A model generated the notes under the pieces. The model worked only from the letters and a program-made list of their open reading frames with translations, did not search any database and had not been told where the DNA came from. DNA of 8,337 nucleotides from Desulfobacteraceae bacterium (lineage in GTDB: Bacteria; Desulfobacterota; DSM-4660; Desulfatiglandales; Desulfatiglandaceae). Made by a program: the position numbers and the translations under genes. Where the stretch lies: assembly GCA_013203065.1 (NCBI GenBank), contig JABMQV010000139.1:1-8337 (forward strand), in the 5' to 3' direction. Shown here piece after piece: positions 6,608 through 8,337 of this stretch; the first letter of the stretch is position 1, and each line of letters begins with the position of its first letter.

Positions 6608-8337
6608 ATGGCAAGAGCAGAGGTTGGTACGAACTCGAGTGAGACTGGGAACAAGGCGACATCTTCCCTTGACCCTGTGACCCTGGCGGTCTTGAACAAG
6701 CGTTTTGAGGCAGTGACCACCAAAATGGCCAACACGCTCTTGCGTACGGGCCGATCGGGCGTCCTCAATCTCGCCAGAGACTTCTCCACCAGCATCGTAA
6801 CACGTAATTGCGAACTCCTTAGTGGTGCCGAATCTCTGCCTATCCATCATCTGAGCGGCGCGGATCTCATGGCACGGTCAATGATTGAGTTGCACCCCGA
6901 ACTTCATAGGGGTGATGCATTTTTACACAACTCGCCTTACCATGGATGCTCTCACCCGGCTGACCACACCATCTTGGTCCCTGTCATGGACGATGAGGGG
7001 ATACACCGATTCACCGTTTGGGTGAAAGCGCACCAGGCTGACTGCGGCAACGCCCAGCCCACCACCTACATGGGGCATGCCCGGGATGTCTATGAAGAAG
7101 GGGCTCTTATCTTTCCGGCGGTAAAGGTGCAGGAGAACTACCAAGATATCCCTGATATCATCCGCTTGTGTGAGATGCGTATCCGGGTGCCTGAGCAGTG
7201 GCGGGGGGACTATCTGGCCATGGTAGGGGCGGCACGCATCGGAGAACGCGAGATCCTGGCCATGGCAAAGGAATTTAGCTGGGAGATCCTCCACGCCTTT
7301 GAGAATGAATGGCTCGACTATAGCGAGAAGCTGATGATTGCTGCTATCGGAAAAATGCCGGCTGGCAGCGCCACCGCCACCAGCACCCACGACCCGGTTC
7401 CCGGAACCCCCGCGGAAGGCATCAGAATCCTGGTCAAAGTCAAGGTGGACACTGAAAACGCTATGATAGAGGTGGATTTGCGGGACAATCCGGACACATT
7501 GCCCTGTGGCCTCAACCTCAGCGAGGCCTGCGCCCGCACCGGGGCCATGATCGGCATTTTCAACAGCATCGATGACCCCGTTCCCACCAACGCCGGCAGC
7601 TTCCGCCGCATAAATGTACACATCAGGGAAGGCTGCATCGCTGGCGGTGGAAGGCACCCCACAAGCATGTCCGTGGCAACAACCAACCTGGCTGATCGGG
7701 TTACAAACCCTGTGCAACGGGCTTTTTCAAAAATAAAGGACAGCATAGGGCTTGCGGAATGCGGCCCCATTTTTCCGGCATCAATGGGGGTGATTTCCGG
7801 GTTTGATCCACGTAATGATAATGCTCCCTTTGTAAATCAGATTTTTCTCATGGATACTGGAGGCGCGGCCGCTGCCAAGACCGACGCCTGGCTGACCATC
7901 TGCCACGCCGGCAACGCGGGGATGTGCTTTATCGACAGCGTCGAACTGGATGAATTGCATTTCCCCATTCTGGTCAAGGCACGCTATCTTGTCCCGGACA
8001 CCGAAGGTGCCGGGCGAACCATTGGGGCCCCCTCGGGTTTCTGCGAGTATGGCCCCACCGGAACCGGAACCCTTGAGGTGGTCTATGTGGCAGACGGCGC
8101 CACAAACAATGCCAAAGGAACCCTTGGTGGATACGATGGGGCAAAAATCCAAAACTATCTGAGGAATGGTGACGGAGAGGTAGAAAAGCTTCCGGCCTGT
8201 TCCGACATTATCCTAAAGCCCGGAGAGACCATCGTGTCCTATTCCTCGGGAGGAGGAGGATACGGTCCTCCCTTCGAACGTCCCGCGGAAAAGGTAAAGT
8301 ATGACGTGGAAGAGGGCTGGATAACTGAGGAACGGGC
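6608..8337 (+). CDS. hyuB: Hydantoinase family subunit B (HyuB-like), 3' end cut by window edge
   Basis: The frame is open from the ATG at 6608 to the window edge, 576 codons without a stop. AAAGGAGG (6596-6603) supports this start. After about 20 low-complexity residues comes the family opening DPVTLAVLNKRFEAV (22-36). The HNSPYHGCSHPADH block (107-120) corresponds to the NDPY-GGTH-PD core of HyuB/AcxA proteins, and KAHQADCGN (140-148) to the HHAD-GG segment. His116, Asp119 and His142 match a metal site I recall from acetone carboxylase. The glycine-rich SSGGGGYGPPFERP (546-559) is the usual C-terminal signature, so only a few residues are probably missing. The protein partners HyuA; HyuB supplies the hydrolase or carboxylase site. 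A third, AcxC-like small subunit would show a carboxylase, but it could only lie beyond the window. Confidence 0.92.
   Translation, partial: MARAEVGTNSSETGNKATSSLDPVTLAVLNKRFEAVTTKMANTLLRTGRSGVLNLARDFSTSIVTRNCELLSGAESLPIHHLSGADLMARSMIELHPELHRGDAFLHNSPYHGCSHPADHTILVPVMDDEGIHRFTVWVKAHQADCGNAQPTTYMGHARDVYEEGALIFPAVKVQENYQDIPDIIRLCEMRIRVPEQWRGDYLAMVGAARIGEREILAMAKEFSWEILHAFENEWLDYSEKLMIAAIGKMPAGSATATSTHDPVPGTPAEGIRILVKVKVDTENAMIEVDLRDNPDTLPCGLNLSEACARTGAMIGIFNSIDDPVPTNAGSFRRINVHIREGCIAGGGRHPTSMSVATTNLADRVTNPVQRAFSKIKDSIGLAECGPIFPASMGVISGFDPRNDNAPFVNQIFLMDTGGAAAAKTDAWLTICHAGNAGMCFIDSVELDELHFPILVKARYLVPDTEGAGRTIGAPSGFCEYGPTGTGTLEVVYVADGATNNAKGTLGGYDGAKIQNYLRNGDGEVEKLPACSDIILKPGETIVSYSSGGGGYGPPFERPAEKVKYDVEEGWITEER

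Noticed and set aside
6923..7717. 264-codon open frame on the - strand inside hyuB
   Set aside because: The + strand encodes an unbroken HyuB protein across this stretch; the antisense translation is His/Gly/Val-rich and matches nothing I know.

Overview
The window carries four recognisable protein-coding genes, all on the + strand, plus one degraded gene. The mix suggests an anaerobic bacterium. It has a cytoplasmic DMSO-reductase-superfamily Mo/W enzyme resembling acetylene hydratase, ATP-dependent hydantoinase/acetone-carboxylase-type subunits, an M24 creatinase/prolidase-like hydrolase and a remnant of an N-acyl-homoserine-lactonase-like protein. GC content is moderate and AAAGGAGG-type ribosome binding sites are strong. 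A sulfate-reducing or syntrophic Desulfobacterota-like bacterium fits, but this is an impression from gene content and not a placement.

Layout. Positions 1-212 look like a leader, with a consensus -10 box and a possible nested stem structure. An M24-family gene follows (213-1634) and closes with a clear rho-independent terminator (1643-1676). Next comes a short region with a perfect 16-bp palindrome (1769-1784) and a broken metallo-beta-lactamase-fold gene (1822-2070), interrupted by an in-frame TGA and cut off before the zinc-binding motif. A complete Mo/W-bis-MGD oxidoreductase/hydratase-like gene follows (2136-4292), then hyuA (4466-6532) and hyuB (6608 to the window edge, almost complete).

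How the genes may work together (inference). HyuA and HyuB are an obvious pair: HyuA is an ASKHA-fold ATPase that activates a carbonyl or amide, and HyuB is its partner. Known members open hydantoin, oxoproline or lactam rings, or carboxylate ketones. The upstream M24 protein belongs to a fold that includes creatinase and ectoine hydrolase, which hydrolyse small non-peptide C-N bonds. It lacks two of the usual metal-site residues of M24 peptidases. The Mo/W enzyme resembles acetylene hydratase in length and in its Cys141, but has His where that enzyme has its catalytic Asp. It also has no electron-transfer subunit beside it. Together they read as a catabolic cluster for a small ketone, lactam or hydantoin-like compound under anoxic conditions. 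The substrate cannot be read from the sequence, and the terminator means the M24 gene may form a separate transcription unit.
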